Source of the DNA: Alphaproteobacteria bacterium WMHbin7
Lineage (GTDB): Bacteria > Pseudomonadota > Alphaproteobacteria > Rhodospirillales > WMHbin7
Direction of reading: 5' to 3'
NCBI GenBank assembly: GCA_002753155.1
Contig: PDZW01000026.1
Coordinates: 1 to 43,491, forward strand
Length of the DNA: 43,491 nt
Shown here: positions 17,327 to 26,132 of the stretch, piece after piece
How positions within the stretch are numbered: position 1 is the stretch's first letter
How the letters are laid out: each line of letters opens with the position of its first letter
The notes under the pieces: model-generated
Seen by the model: only the letters and a program-made list of their open reading frames with translations
Databases searched by the model: none
Told to the model about the DNA's origin: nothing
Program-made: the position numbers and the translations under genes

Positions 17327-18418
17327 ATGACCCTGCCCCAGCCCCGCCCCGGCATCATGGATATCGCCCCCTATATCGGCGGCGAATCGAAGATTCCCGG
17401 TGTCGAACGCGTGATCAAGCTGGCCTCGAACGAAGGGGCTCTGGGCCCCAGCCCGCGCGCAGTCCTGGCCTATCGGGCGATGGCCGAAGATCTGCACCGC
17501 TATCCCGATGGCGCCTGCGCCGACTTGCGCGCCGCCCTGGGGGCTCGCTGGGGCCTCGATCCCGCCCGCATCGTCTGCGGCGCCGGATCGGACGAATTGC
17601 TGGGCCTATTGTGCCGCGCCTATGCCGGACCCGGCGACGAGGTTCTCTATTCCCAGCACGGCTTCCTGATGTATCCCATCGCCGCCAAGACGGCGGGAGC
17701 GACACCGGTTACCGCGCCCGAAAAGAATCTGACCATGGATATCGACGCCATGCTGGCGAAGGTGACCGAGCGGACCAAGATCGTCTTCGTGGCCAATCCG
17801 AACAATCCGACCGGCACCTATGTGCCGATCGACGAGATCAAGCGTCTGCGCGCCGGCCTGCCCCAGCATGTGCTGCTGGTCATCGATGCCGCCTATGCGG
17901 AATTCGTCAGCCGCAACGACTATGCGCCCGGCAACGATCTGGTCGAGGCGGGATCCAACACCGTGGTCACGCGCACCTTCTCGAAAATCTACGCCCTGGG
18001 CGCGGTGCGCCTGGGCTGGGCCTATTGTCCGGCCAATGTCGCCGACGTGCTGAACCGTGTGCGCAATCCCTTCAATGTTCCCGCCCCGGCGCAGGTGGCG
18101 GGACTGGCGGCGCTGAAGGACGATTCGTTCTTCGCCCTGGCCAAGGCGCACAACGACATGTGGCTGCCCTGGCTGTCGGACCAGTTGAAAGCCCTGGGCC
18201 TGGAATTGACCGACAGTGTCGGCAATTTCGTGCTGGTGCGCTTTCCCAAGACAAGCGGCAAGGATGCCGATCAGGCCGACAAATTTCTGACCTCGAAGGG
18301 GATCATCGCCCGCAAGATGGGCGGCTATGGCCTGCCTGATGCGCTGCGCATCACCATCGGGCGCGACGACGAGATGAAGGCCGTGGTGGCGGCCATGACG
18401 GAGTTTATGCAGCCGTGA
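17327..18418 (+). CDS. hisC: Histidinol-phosphate / aromatic amino acid aminotransferase
   Basis: A 363-aa class I/II PLP aminotransferase of the HisC family. It shows KLASNEGALGPSP near the N-terminus, NPNNPTGTY, and the PLP lysine in TRTFSKIYALGAVRLGW, followed by an RNPFNV segment. In alphaproteobacteria the copy between chorismate mutase and tyrA is commonly taken to serve both histidine and tyrosine/phenylalanine synthesis. The ATG at 17327 has AGAGAGAG before it; an earlier in-frame ATG lies inside the mutase gene. It shares GTGA with the tyrA start. Confidence 0.9.
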   Translation: MTLPQPRPGIMDIAPYIGGESKIPGVERVIKLASNEGALGPSPRAVLAYRAMAEDLHRYPDGACADLRAALGARWGLDPARIVCGAGSDELLGLLCRAYAGPGDEVLYSQHGFLMYPIAAKTAGATPVTAPEKNLTMDIDAMLAKVTERTKIVFVANPNNPTGTYVPIDEIKRLRAGLPQHVLLVIDAAYAEFVSRNDYAPGNDLVEAGSNTVVTRTFSKIYALGAVRLGWAYCPANVADVLNRVRNPFNVPAPAQVAGLAALKDDSFFALAKAHNDMWLPWLSDQLKALGLELTDSVGNFVLVRFPKTSGKDADQADKFLTSKGIIARKMGGYGLPDALRITIGRDDEMKAVVAAMTEFMQP

Positions 18419-19305
18419 CCGCAGCCCCCCTGTTTGACAAGATCGCCGTAATCGGCATCGGGCTTATCGGCTCGTCGATTGCCCGGGCGGCAAGAAAGCA
18501 AGGCCTTGCCCGCAGCATCGCGGTGGGTGACATTCGGGAAGATCATTGCGCCAAGGCGCTGCAACTTGGCTTGTGTGAGACGGCGACCACCGATCTGCGC
18601 CAGGCGGTGAAGGGGGCCGATCTGGTCTTGTTCTGCGTGCCCATCGGCGCCAATGCCGAAGTGGCCGAGAAGACCGTTCCCTTTTTGAAGGCGGGAGCCA
18701 TCGTTTCCGACGTGGGCTCGGTCAAGCAGGCCGTCGTGCGCGATATCGGACCCTTGCTGCCGGAAGGTGTGCATTTCGTGCCCGGCCACCCCATCGCGGG
18801 CACCGAGTTTTCAGGCCCCGAGGCCGGGTTCGCCGAGTTGTTCCAGGGCCGCTGGTGCATTCTGACTCCCCCCAGCGGCACCGACGAGGCGGCCACCGCC
18901 AAGCTTTGCGCCTTTTGGAAGGGCATGGGATCGCTGATCGAGATCATGGACCCGGCGCATCACGACATGGTGCTGGCCATCACCTCACATCTGCCGCATC
19001 TGATCGCCTATACCATCGTGGGCACGGCGACCAATCTTGAAGAATCGGTCAAGGGCGAGGTCATCCGCTACTCGGCCAGCGGCTTTCGCGATTTCACCCG
19101 CATCGCCGCCTCCGACCCCGTTATGTGGCGCGACGTGTTCTTGAACAACCGTGATGCGGTGCTGGAAATGCTGCAACGCTTTACCGAGGACCTGACCGCC
19201 CTTCAGCGCGCCATCCGCTGGGGCGAGGGCCAGGTGTTGGAAGATTTGTTCACGCGAACCCGGGCCATCCGCCGCGGCATCATCGACGCCAAGCAGGATA
19301 GTTGA
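18415..19305 (+). CDS. tyrA: Prephenate / arogenate dehydrogenase
   Basis: A 296-aa TyrA that oxidatively decarboxylates prephenate (or arogenate). Rossmann motif: VIGIGLIGSSIARA. Other family marks are DVGSVKQAV, GHPIAGTE with its catalytic His, and SGFRDFTRIA. No ACT or mutase domain is attached. It starts with GTG overlapping the hisC stop. The cluster thus holds three consecutive functions leading from chorismate toward tyrosine. Confidence 0.93.
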   Translation: MTAAPLFDKIAVIGIGLIGSSIARAARKQGLARSIAVGDIREDHCAKALQLGLCETATTDLRQAVKGADLVLFCVPIGANAEVAEKTVPFLKAGAIVSDVGSVKQAVVRDIGPLLPEGVHFVPGHPIAGTEFSGPEAGFAELFQGRWCILTPPSGTDEAATAKLCAFWKGMGSLIEIMDPAHHDMVLAITSHLPHLIAYTIVGTATNLEESVKGEVIRYSASGFRDFTRIAASDPVMWRDVFLNNRDAVLEMLQRFTEDLTALQRAIRWGEGQVLEDLFTRTRAIRRGIIDAKQDS

Positions 19306-19323
19306 GATTATTTGCGACACTCA

Positions 19324-19382
19324 AGCGCCGTGCGGGCGCTGTGCGCCCTAGGCTCACGCTCGCCAGGAGGCTCGCGGGCGCT
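19324..19382. repeat. GC-rich REP-like palindromic repeat in a convergent gap
   Basis: In the 105-bp gap between two convergent genes, AGCGCC (19324-19329) pairs with GGCGCT (19335-19340), and GCGCCC (19363-free pairing partner at 19343-19348) pairs with GGGCGC (19376-19381). GCGGGCGCT occurs twice (19332 and 19374). It could be a REP-type element or a terminator without a T-run. Copies elsewhere in the genome cannot be tested here. Confidence 0.35.
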
Positions 19383-19410
19383 CAACGCGCCAGTCGCTTC
19401 GCTCCATAGT

Positions 19411-20448
19411 CTATTCTTCCACCCAAGGCGGAACGGGCAGGCGGGCCAGACGGGCCGGGCCGACGAACAGATCCTGCCCCTGAAGTGTCAGCGGCAGACG
19501 CATCGATCCGGTCTCGGGATCGGGCGGTTCCTTGGCCAGCACGGCCAGCGCCAGCTTGACCACCATATTGTTTGCGGGCTCGATCAGGCCCCGCTCGGCC
19601 AAGGCGTCCAGCGCCTCGGCAGCGCCCCTGACCTTGAGGCCGAAGGGAGCAATCGGCATCAAGGCGCGATCCAGGGCCAACGTGCCATCACCGTCCAGAA
19701 GCAGCGGCCCCCATTCCAGGTGCAAGGCTTTCAAATCGAGAACCCCGCCCGCCTCGCTCCAGACCTTCAAGGAGTCAGCTTTCAGATTTTCCAGCACCGG
19801 ACCGAACAACGCCAGGGACATGTTGAGTTGCGAAACGCTTTCCCCCAGAGAGACCTTGAGGTCCGGCGGCAGGGAAATCCGCTCGGCAAAAAGAGCCAGC
19901 GACGCCGAGGGAGTTTGCAGATCGTCTGCGGCCACATCGAAACGCCTTGCGGCATCCAGCGTCAGGCGGGCCAAGCGCAGTGGCTGTGCAGAAGCGCTAA
20001 CCACCTCAACCCCCTCCAGCGCCAGATGCAAGGCGGCAAATCCCTGCATCGCCATATCAAGACTGCCATCGGCCTTGGCAAGCGTGAGAGAAATCCTTTT
20101 GCCTCCGGCTTCGATCACATGCGCGCCTTCGGCCTGCATCCTCAACAGGCCGGGGGCCTGCGCCGTGATGTGCGCCATCAGCTTTTCCGGCCCCTGCCAG
20201 GAGAAGGGGTGCGCCCCGGCCCAGGCAAGCCTGGGATTGGCGACAGCCAGTTCGAGCTTGAGCGGAAAGCCTGCCGTCGTGATCCCGTGGTGGCTGATCT
20301 CGATGCCCTCCTGGCGCCTGACCTCGATCCAGCGTTCAAGTTCGGCCTTGGAGGCATTGGCGGCGCGCTCCCACCACAGGCCATAAAGCCCCGCCGAGAT
20401 GAGCAGGGCGGCCAAAACCAGACCGGCGGCGCGCCCGGGTCTGGTCAT
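19411..20448 (-). CDS. DUF2125 family membrane-anchored protein
   Basis: A 345-aa protein with one N-terminal membrane segment (residues 9-25) followed by WWERAANASKAELERWIEVRRQ and a GFPLKLEL motif. Trp-Trp, the Arg-rich helix and GFP are typical of DUF2125, a family mostly found in alphaproteobacteria. The rest is a long, repetitive beta-rich periplasmic part with alternating hydrophobic residues, resembling AsmA-like lipid-contact proteins; that resemblance is inference. It overlaps the upstream DUF2889 gene by 4 nt. The function is unknown. Confidence 0.78.
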   Translation of the reverse strand: MTRPGRAAGLVLAALLISAGLYGLWWERAANASKAELERWIEVRRQEGIEISHHGITTAGFPLKLELAVANPRLAWAGAHPFSWQGPEKLMAHITAQAPGLLRMQAEGAHVIEAGGKRISLTLAKADGSLDMAMQGFAALHLALEGVEVVSASAQPLRLARLTLDAARRFDVAADDLQTPSASLALFAERISLPPDLKVSLGESVSQLNMSLALFGPVLENLKADSLKVWSEAGGVLDLKALHLEWGPLLLDGDGTLALDRALMPIAPFGLKVRGAAEALDALAERGLIEPANNMVVKLALAVLAKEPPDPETGSMRLPLTLQGQDLFVGPARLARLPVPPWVEE

Positions 20449-21005
20449 GGCTTGCTGCCCGGCTTCCTGGCATATTGCGGCCAGTGCAGAGCCACCACAT
20501 TGCCATCACCCTTAAGCGCATGGCAGCGGTCGATGATGCTGGGCTTCTTGCGATCCGCCCTGGAAGCTTCCTTGGCTTCGCGCACACTCCAAAGCGTTTG
20601 ATAGGCCGTGGTCAGCACCACCGCCATCAGCTCGTTCAGATGTGTGCAGCCCTTGGGGCCGCCGAACATGTCCTCCACCACTTCCAGAAAATCCGAGCCC
20701 AGGCGCATGCCGGTCAGGCGGGCGAAACCGGGTGCGGCGGCAGCACAGACCGCAAAGGGCGAATGATCGGTCGAGGCGGCGGCATCATGGATCAGGAAAT
20801 TCTCGTCCACCGTGACCCGCACCGACATGCCGTGCAGTAGTTCGCCGGGCGGCAGAACGCCCTTTTCCATATTCTCGTAGGCAACATCCTTCACGTCATT
20901 GAGTTCCGCCTCGATATCCCAAAGCCCGTCATGACGCCTGAATCCTTGCGCGGTGATGCGCCTGGTATGATGACGATCTCTGGGGGCGGGCGGGGGAAGC
21001 GGCAT
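20445..21005 (-). CDS. DUF2889 family protein
   Basis: A soluble 186-aa protein. The N-terminal TRRITAQGFRRHDGLWDIEAEL segment and the central SVRVTVDENFLIHDAAAS are characteristic of DUF2889. Further on are GCTHLNEL and a Cys/His-containing end. No biochemical role is established for the family to my knowledge. The ATG at 21005 has GAGGA four bases upstream. It is paired with the DUF2125 gene by a 4-nt overlap. Confidence 0.75.
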   Translation of the reverse strand: MPLPPPAPRDRHHTRRITAQGFRRHDGLWDIEAELNDVKDVAYENMEKGVLPPGELLHGMSVRVTVDENFLIHDAAASTDHSPFAVCAAAAPGFARLTGMRLGSDFLEVVEDMFGGPKGCTHLNELMAVVLTTAYQTLWSVREAKEASRADRKKPSIIDRCHALKGDGNVVALHWPQYARKPGSKP

Positions 21006-21086
21006 CGGGTCCTCGACAGGCAGACGTAGCAAAGTTATGTTCAGACTATAGGTCGCTATCCACGCCGGTCAAGGAAGCCAGATCGC

Positions 21087-21506
21087 ATGACAGACACGCC
21101 CGATCCCGAAATCCTGGTCGCTCGCCTGCTTGAAAGGGACGCCCTGGCCAGCTTACTTGGCGTAGAACTGATCGAGGCAGAGCTTGGGCGCTGCGTTCTT
21201 CGGATGACGGTCCGCCCTGAGCATCTGAATGGTTATGGCGGCGGGCACGGGGGGATACTCTTCTCTCTGGCCGATATCGCTTTTGCCATGGCGTCGAACT
21301 CGCGAGGCCATATCGCGGTCGGCATCAACGCCAGCATTTCCTATTTTGTGGGCACCAAGGAAGGCGACGTGCTGTATGCCCGGGCCGTTGAACTGAACCG
21401 CTCGCGCCGCTTGGGCAGCTATCGCATCGATGTCGAGCGGGCTGATGGCACCTTGGTCGCCGCTTTCACCGGCACTGTGCATATCACGGAGAAACCGGTG
21501 GCTTAA
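21087..21506 (+). CDS. paaI: PaaI-type hotdog thioesterase
   Basis: A 139-aa hotdog-fold acyl-CoA thioesterase. Motifs are HLNGYGGGHGGILFSLADIAFAMASN, with the catalytic Asp in SLADIAFA, and a ISYFVGTKEGDVL strand pair. PaaI hydrolyses hydroxyphenylacetyl-CoA or relieves stalled ring-hydroxylated CoA esters in phenylacetate breakdown. No other paa gene is in the window, so the substrate is unconfirmed and the symbol denotes the family. AAGGAAG lies upstream of the ATG. The 3' end overlaps the convergent kinase gene by 23 bp. Confidence 0.85.
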   Translation: MTDTPDPEILVARLLERDALASLLGVELIEAELGRCVLRMTVRPEHLNGYGGGHGGILFSLADIAFAMASNSRGHIAVGINASISYFVGTKEGDVLYARAVELNRSRRLGSYRIDVERADGTLVAAFTGTVHITEKPVA

Positions 21507-23388
21507 TTTCCGGGCCGCTGGCGGGCAGGGTGAAATGGAAGACCGAGCCCTGGCCCAAGGTCGATTCAACCCAGATGCGCCCGCCATGCCGCTCGATCAT
21601 GCGTTTGCACAGCGACAATCCAATGCCTTCGCCCGTTGCGTGGCTGGGGGGATTTAGGCGTCTGAAAACCTGAAAGACGTCGGAAGCATAGCGCGGATCG
21701 ATGCCGATGCCGTTATCCCTGACCGAAATCACCCATTCTTCGCCCCGCCTGTCCGCTTCAATGGTGACGACGGGGGCAACGCCCGGTCGGTGAAACTTCA
21801 AGGCATTGTCCAACAGATTGCGAAACACATTGGCGATCTGGTCGGCGTTGACGAAGACGCTGGGCAGGGGCTTGACGATCACCTCGGCCTGCGTCAGACG
21901 AACCGATTCCCGCATATGGGCCACGGCCTTTTGTGCCAGATCGGTTAGGTTTGCTTCCTCCCGGTTAGCAACGCCTTCGCCTATGCGGGCATAATCCTGA
22001 AGACCTTGCACCTGAGCCTGCATGCGCTTGGCGGCTGCGATCAGAAAATCCAGATTTTCCATAATTTTCGCGTCATGAGTGTCACGCAGATGACGTGCGA
22101 GAAGCTGGCTGAAACTGACGACACTGCGCACGGGCTCCAGCAGATCGTGCGCCGCCGCATGCGTAAAGCGCTCAAGCTCGCTGTTGGCATCCATCAAACG
22201 TTCGACCGTGATGGAGAGCGTGTGGCGCGCCTCGACGCTTTCCGTGATGTCTTCTTGCGAGACGATGACCCGGTCCAGGCTGTCATGGCTGGCCGGTGGA
22301 ACCATCAGATGAATGACGATGTTGCGCACCTCGCCCGACAGGGATTTGATTTCACTCTCAAAGGCCTGCTCGGTCTGGCCCTTCATCAAGGCCACGAGCT
22401 CCGAGCGGAAGGCATGCCAGGAAACGTCGGTGAATATCTGGGGCAGCCCCCTCAACAGCTCCTCTTTCGATTCGGCATCATGCATGCGCAGCGTACTGCC
22501 ATTGACATCGATCACGCGCACCATGGCCGCACATTCTGTCACCAATTGGGGCTGTTCCGCCAGGATGGCCTCCAAACCCCGGGGGTCCTCAAGAAGCGGC
22601 GCCAGTCGCCGCTTGACGGCGGAAAAGTCCTCCTCCCACAGCGAGATGGGTGAACTGGTGAACAGATCGCGGTAGCGGGCTTCGCTGGCCTTGAGGTCGA
22701 GCAGTGTCGCCGCGATCTTGGCCTGCATTTCCGAAAAAGACCTCAGAAGGTCGGAAAATTCATTGTCGGAGTGGTAGAGATCGAGGCTGGGTGGCGCCGT
22801 CTCGGACAGGGCGCTGTGTCCTAGGCCGCGCGCATAGATCGCCAACCTTTCAAGAGGGCGGGCGATCAGCGATTGCACCATCAGGAAAATAAAGGCGGAT
22901 GCGGCCAGGATAAGAATCAGACTGGTCGCTCCGATGATCCAGGCGCGATTGAGCGCCTTTGCCCGAATCTGGTCCAAGGTGACCGCTATGTTTAAGCTTC
23001 CGATGGGCGTGGGACGTCCCTTATAGTCCTTGATCAGCGGAATGGTTTTCCAGACGCGCTCGGCGTCAAGCGAGCTTCCGGCCGCGCTGAGAAGCGCATT
23101 GGCGGGATCGCGCACCTCAACCCTTTCGATATTCGGCAGACGGGCAAGTCCCATGGTCAAAAGGGCCAGACGGTCCCGGTCTTCCAGCCAGACGGCTTCA
23201 GTCGCGCTGCCCAGATAGCCTTCTTCGATCTGCGACAGAACGGCGTCGATCTGCCCAAGATCGCGCCGGTATTCGACGGCAACGGCTATGGCCGTGGTGA
23301 CCAGCGCAAACAGGCTGCCCACTGCAGCCAGACGCAGCATGAGCTGACGGGCAACGGATCGGCGAGGGGGAACGGAGACCATGGGCAT
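21484..23388 (-). CDS. Two-transmembrane HAMP-PAS sensor histidine kinase
   Basis: A 634-aa kinase. A first membrane segment at about residues 17-38 precedes a ~110-residue periplasmic part; the second is at about 150-170. They are followed by HAMP (171-225), PAS (245-375, ending in a VSQEDITE PAC end), the H-box (AAHDLLEPV, His414) and an ATPase with DNGIGID and GEGIGLSLCKR. It shares the phytochrome-like H-box layout with the kinases at 1566 and 36079. The ATG at 23388, eight bases after the binding-protein stop, is preferred; the frame runs further upstream but inside that gene. The adjoining periplasmic protein could present the ligand. No response regulator is adjacent. Confidence 0.87.
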   Translation of the reverse strand: MPMVSVPPRRSVARQLMLRLAAVGSLFALVTTAIAVAVEYRRDLGQIDAVLSQIEEGYLGSATEAVWLEDRDRLALLTMGLARLPNIERVEVRDPANALLSAAGSSLDAERVWKTIPLIKDYKGRPTPIGSLNIAVTLDQIRAKALNRAWIIGATSLILILAASAFIFLMVQSLIARPLERLAIYARGLGHSALSETAPPSLDLYHSDNEFSDLLRSFSEMQAKIAATLLDLKASEARYRDLFTSSPISLWEEDFSAVKRRLAPLLEDPRGLEAILAEQPQLVTECAAMVRVIDVNGSTLRMHDAESKEELLRGLPQIFTDVSWHAFRSELVALMKGQTEQAFESEIKSLSGEVRNIVIHLMVPPASHDSLDRVIVSQEDITESVEARHTLSITVERLMDANSELERFTHAAAHDLLEPVRSVVSFSQLLARHLRDTHDAKIMENLDFLIAAAKRMQAQVQGLQDYARIGEGVANREEANLTDLAQKAVAHMRESVRLTQAEVIVKPLPSVFVNADQIANVFRNLLDNALKFHRPGVAPVVTIEADRRGEEWVISVRDNGIGIDPRYASDVFQVFRRLNPPSHATGEGIGLSLCKRMIERHGGRIWVESTLGQGSVFHFTLPASGPEIKPPVSP

Positions 23389-23396
23389 GGCTGGGC

Positions 23397-24170
23397 CTAG
23401 GGCTCCAGACGCGCTGGCTGCCCAAGCCCCTTGAAGGCCTGATCGGCGATCGCCTGATAGGAACCATCGGCTTTCATGGCGGCCAGCTCCCTGGCCAGGC
23501 GCGGCACCAGATTGGCGTGCCGTTGATGCAGATAAATGAACATCTCGACGCGCGCCAGCGGCGGCTCGACCGTCTTTAAGCGCAGCCCGATCTGGCTGGC
23601 CTGCCACAGGGCCTGCCAGCGCTCGTGCAAAATCAACTCGGCCTTTCCGGCTTTCAGAAGCGCGAAAAGCTGCTCCGAATCCTTGGCCAGCAAAAGCTCG
23701 CGCACCGGCTTTAGATTCTTTTCGAAAATCTGCCAGCCGATGATGTGGCTGACGCTGAAGGGGGCGATGCTGTTCCAGTCGGCCCGGGGCGGACCCTTGT
23801 CCAGCGTACAGGCCACGAAGTCATTGACGAAAATGGGCTCGGGCACGCGCACGAGATTGGGGTATTTTTCCTCCAGCCCGATGATGCGGGCCGCGATGCC
23901 GTCGTCAACACCGTCATTTGCCAGCGAAATCGCCCGCGCGGCGGCCCGGTTGACCACGACATCCGCCTCAAGCCCGATGCGCTTGAACAGGCTGGGAACC
24001 AATAGCTCGGTAAATCCTTTGTGATCGTCCGTGGTCCAGGGTTCTGCCATGCCGGTGGAAAGGGTCAGGCGTTCGGCAGCCAGCGGGGATGACATTCCCG
24101 GCAACGAAAGCAGCAAAGCGGTGGCAAGAAGCGCCCTCATGCCGAATGTTTTTTTCTTTTTTGCGGTCAT
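23397..24170 (-). CDS. Periplasmic solute-binding protein (SBP family 3-like)
   Basis: A 257-aa exported protein with a signal peptide (lysine-rich start, hydrophobic core residues 11-26, Ala-x-Ala-like end near residue 31). The mature part resembles family 3 extracellular solute-binding proteins: GFTELLVPSLFKRIGLEADVV and a hinge-like pattern through LILHERWQALW. No ABC permease or ATPase is near; instead it is 8 bp upstream of a sensor kinase whose periplasmic part is small. A ligand-sensing partner role is inferred. Confidence 0.78.
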   Translation of the reverse strand: MTAKKKKTFGMRALLATALLLSLPGMSSPLAAERLTLSTGMAEPWTTDDHKGFTELLVPSLFKRIGLEADVVVNRAAARAISLANDGVDDGIAARIIGLEEKYPNLVRVPEPIFVNDFVACTLDKGPPRADWNSIAPFSVSHIIGWQIFEKNLKPVRELLLAKDSEQLFALLKAGKAELILHERWQALWQASQIGLRLKTVEPPLARVEMFIYLHQRHANLVPRLARELAAMKADGSYQAIADQAFKGLGQPARLEP

Positions 24171-24251
24171 GGCCGTCTCCTTGCGTTACCTGACAAGACT
24201 ACTCTTTTCATTCCAAGATGAAAAGAATCATGAGGTTCGGGTGAGAATTAG

Positions 24252-24276
24252 AAAAAAACAGCGCTGCCGCTTTTTT
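24252..24276 (-). terminator. Terminator of the AAA+ gene
   Basis: AGCG / CGCT pair around a 4-nt loop, flanked after one mismatch by A-T pairs, with seven T in the minus direction. It sits immediately after the AAA+ stop codon (24279-24281). The symmetric form could also work on the plus strand. Confidence 0.7.
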
Positions 24277-24278
24277 GA

Positions 24279-25742
24279 TCAGGACATCGGCGTGGCAATA
24301 TCCTCGGCACGAAGCAAGGTCAGATCCTCGCGCGACGGCTTCGCATTGGCCGCCAGACGGTTGGCGTGCCCGGTCAGCGCTGCTTCGAAGGCGTTGCGCA
24401 CGGTTCTGCCGTTTCCGAAGTTCCGGTCGCGCCGTTGATGAAGGGTTTTAAACATCTCTTCGGCCTTCTGCCTGGCCTCCGGGGCCAGCCGGTAGCCGCC
24501 TTCGCGGATATATTTCTCGAAAATCGCCAGAAGATCTGCTGGCTCGTAATCCGGGAAATTGAAATAGCGCGAAAAGCGCGAGCGCAAGCCCGGATTGGCC
24601 TCGATAAAACCTTCCATCGGCTTGGAATAGCCGGCCACGATGACGGCCAGATTGCCCCGCCGATCCTCCATCGCCTTCAAAAGAACGGCGATGGCCTCGT
24701 TGCCGAAATCGTTCGATCCGCCCCCGTTCTTGGCCAGGGCATAGGCCTCGTCGATGAAGAGAATGCCGCCCATCGCCTTCTCGATGGCCTCCCGGGTCTT
24801 GACCTCGGTCTGGCCTATATATTGGCCAACCAGGCCGGAACGATCAGTCTCGACCATCACCCCGGACGAAAGAATGCCCATATGGGCGTAGATACGGCCC
24901 AGCAAACGGGCCACCGTGGTCTTGCCGGTGCCGGGGTTGCCCGTGAAGACCAGATGCAGCGAGATGTCGGGGGCGGGCATGCCCTGGCTTTGGCGCAATT
25001 GGCGCACGCGCAGCAGATTGACCAGGGTCGACACCTCGTTCTTGACGCTGGCAAGGCCGATCAGAGCCTCAAGCTCGGCCCGGCATTTATCCAGGCTGTC
25101 GCCCGTTTGCGCTTCCTGCAACTTGGCGGCGGGCGCAGCACTGCCCACCCCCTCGGACATGATAGGCTTGCGCTTGCCGAAGACGGGCCGCGAAAGGCCA
25201 GGCGGGTTAAGCGGCTGAGAGGGTGCTGATGGTTGCGCGGACGGGCCAAGAATTGCCGCAGCAACATTGCGGGCACGGCTTATATAGCCGGTCAGCGCCT
25301 CGGTTTCGCTGCCAGAAACCTGCTCGTCAGCGGCCAGAGCCAGAAGACCCAGCGTTTCGAAAGCTTCGATCATGCGCTTGGCCATGCCGACATTTCCGGC
25401 CTGATCCCTTTGGATGGCGCATTCGATGAGAAACGGCACCTGGTTCGAAAAACTGATCATGGTCTTCTGGTGACGCTGCATCTGGCTGGTCAGAGAGACG
25501 ATCGATTCCTGGCGGCCTAAAACGGCGTTGAAAATGCCGACCTCGCCCGGATGGATCTTTCCGTCCACCGCAAACAGCCAAAGCAGGAAAAGCTGCAGAT
25601 CGGTCTCGATCAGTTCCTCAGGCGTGGGCCTGGGCGTGAAGGGGACCCAGCAATTCGCCGCCTCGAGCTGGCGGGCGTCACTCAGCATCTCTTTGGCCAG
25701 AAACAGGGCTTGCTGGGCAAGGCTGGTCGTCATGAGCGCCAT
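24279..25742 (-). CDS. TerB-like / CbxX-CfqX (SpoVK-type) AAA+ ATPase
   Basis: A 487-aa protein. The N-terminal ~130 residues are helical and include VDGKIHPGEVGIFNAVLG, which resembles the Asp-rich start of TerB-like domains. A linker rich in Pro and Ser follows. The AAA+ domain is of the CbxX/CfqX/SpoVK type: Walker A GNPGTGKTTVARL, Walker B GILFIDEAYAL, a SGLVGQYIGQTE pore-loop region and RSRFSRYFNF. CbbX, the best known relative, remodels Rubisco, but no Rubisco gene is here, so the target is unknown. Start: ATG at 25742, or 25733 with a GGA upstream; neither is decisive. Confidence 0.8.
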   Translation of the reverse strand: MALMTTSLAQQALFLAKEMLSDARQLEAANCWVPFTPRPTPEELIETDLQLFLLWLFAVDGKIHPGEVGIFNAVLGRQESIVSLTSQMQRHQKTMISFSNQVPFLIECAIQRDQAGNVGMAKRMIEAFETLGLLALAADEQVSGSETEALTGYISRARNVAAAILGPSAQPSAPSQPLNPPGLSRPVFGKRKPIMSEGVGSAAPAAKLQEAQTGDSLDKCRAELEALIGLASVKNEVSTLVNLLRVRQLRQSQGMPAPDISLHLVFTGNPGTGKTTVARLLGRIYAHMGILSSGVMVETDRSGLVGQYIGQTEVKTREAIEKAMGGILFIDEAYALAKNGGGSNDFGNEAIAVLLKAMEDRRGNLAVIVAGYSKPMEGFIEANPGLRSRFSRYFNFPDYEPADLLAIFEKYIREGGYRLAPEARQKAEEMFKTLHQRRDRNFGNGRTVRNAFEAALTGHANRLAANAKPSREDLTLLRAEDIATPMS

Positions 25743-25840
25743 CCGGATGAATTGCGAGACGGACCCAGTGTGAACCGCCCGCTCTCGGGACGCAACCCAC
25801 AGACCCCTTAGCAATTGATCAATAACTTCAAGCGGTTACG

Positions 25841-25868
25841 AAAAAGGCCCGGCATGAAGCCGGGCCTT
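25841..25868 (-). terminator. Terminator of tRNA-Met
   Basis: A 10-bp perfect stem (AAGGCCCGGC 25844-25853 / GCCGGGCCTT 25859-25868) with a 5-nt loop, running into five U in the minus direction. It lies 5 bp after the tRNA 3' end. Confidence 0.88.
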
Positions 25869-25872
25869 GGTC

Positions 25873-25947
25873 TGGTAGCGGAGGAGGGATTTGAACCCCC
25901 GACCAAGGGATTATGATTCCCCTGCTCTACCACTGAGCTACCCCGCC
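25873..25947 (-). tRNA. tRNA-Met (anticodon CAU)
   Basis: A complete 75-nt cloverleaf with encoded CCA. The acceptor stem pairs GGCGGGG with CUCCGCU (two G-U pairs), the D stem is GCUC/GAGC, the anticodon loop AUCAUAA carries CAU, and the T arm is GGGGG-UUCAAAU-CCCUC. It has a paired 1-72 position and so is not the initiator; elongator Met is most likely, though a CAU anticodon can also be Ile2 after lysidine modification. Promoter and terminator flank it. Confidence 0.95.
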
Positions 25948-25986
25948 GCGGCGTCCCTGAGACGGGTCGCCAGAAAGTGCGACCGG

Positions 25987-26015
25987 CCTATAGCCCCTAT
26001 GCCCCCACCTGTCAA
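25987..26015 (-). promoter_or_regulatory. Promoter of tRNA-Met
   Basis: A perfect TTGACA (26015-26010), 17-bp spacer, then TATAGG (25992-25987), about 40 bp before the tRNA 5' end. The rest of the gap up to 26132 holds no further gene. Confidence 0.75.
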
Positions 26016-26132
26016 GCCATGCGGATGACGGTTGCAAGACAAGCCTTTTGTCGCCTTGCTAATTCTTAACGCAGGGGCGTAGTCTTAAGGCCAGGAATTG
26101 CCGGGACAGGGCATGCAAGGGAGAGCCAGGGC

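Noticed and set aside
16402..17358. 318-aa minus-strand open frame opposite chorismate mutase
   Set aside because: Gly/Gln-rich shadow of a GC-rich gene with clear motifs on the plus strand.
24279..25742. CbbX, Rubisco activase
   Set aside because: The AAA+ domain fits the family, but the front domain differs and no Calvin cycle gene is present.
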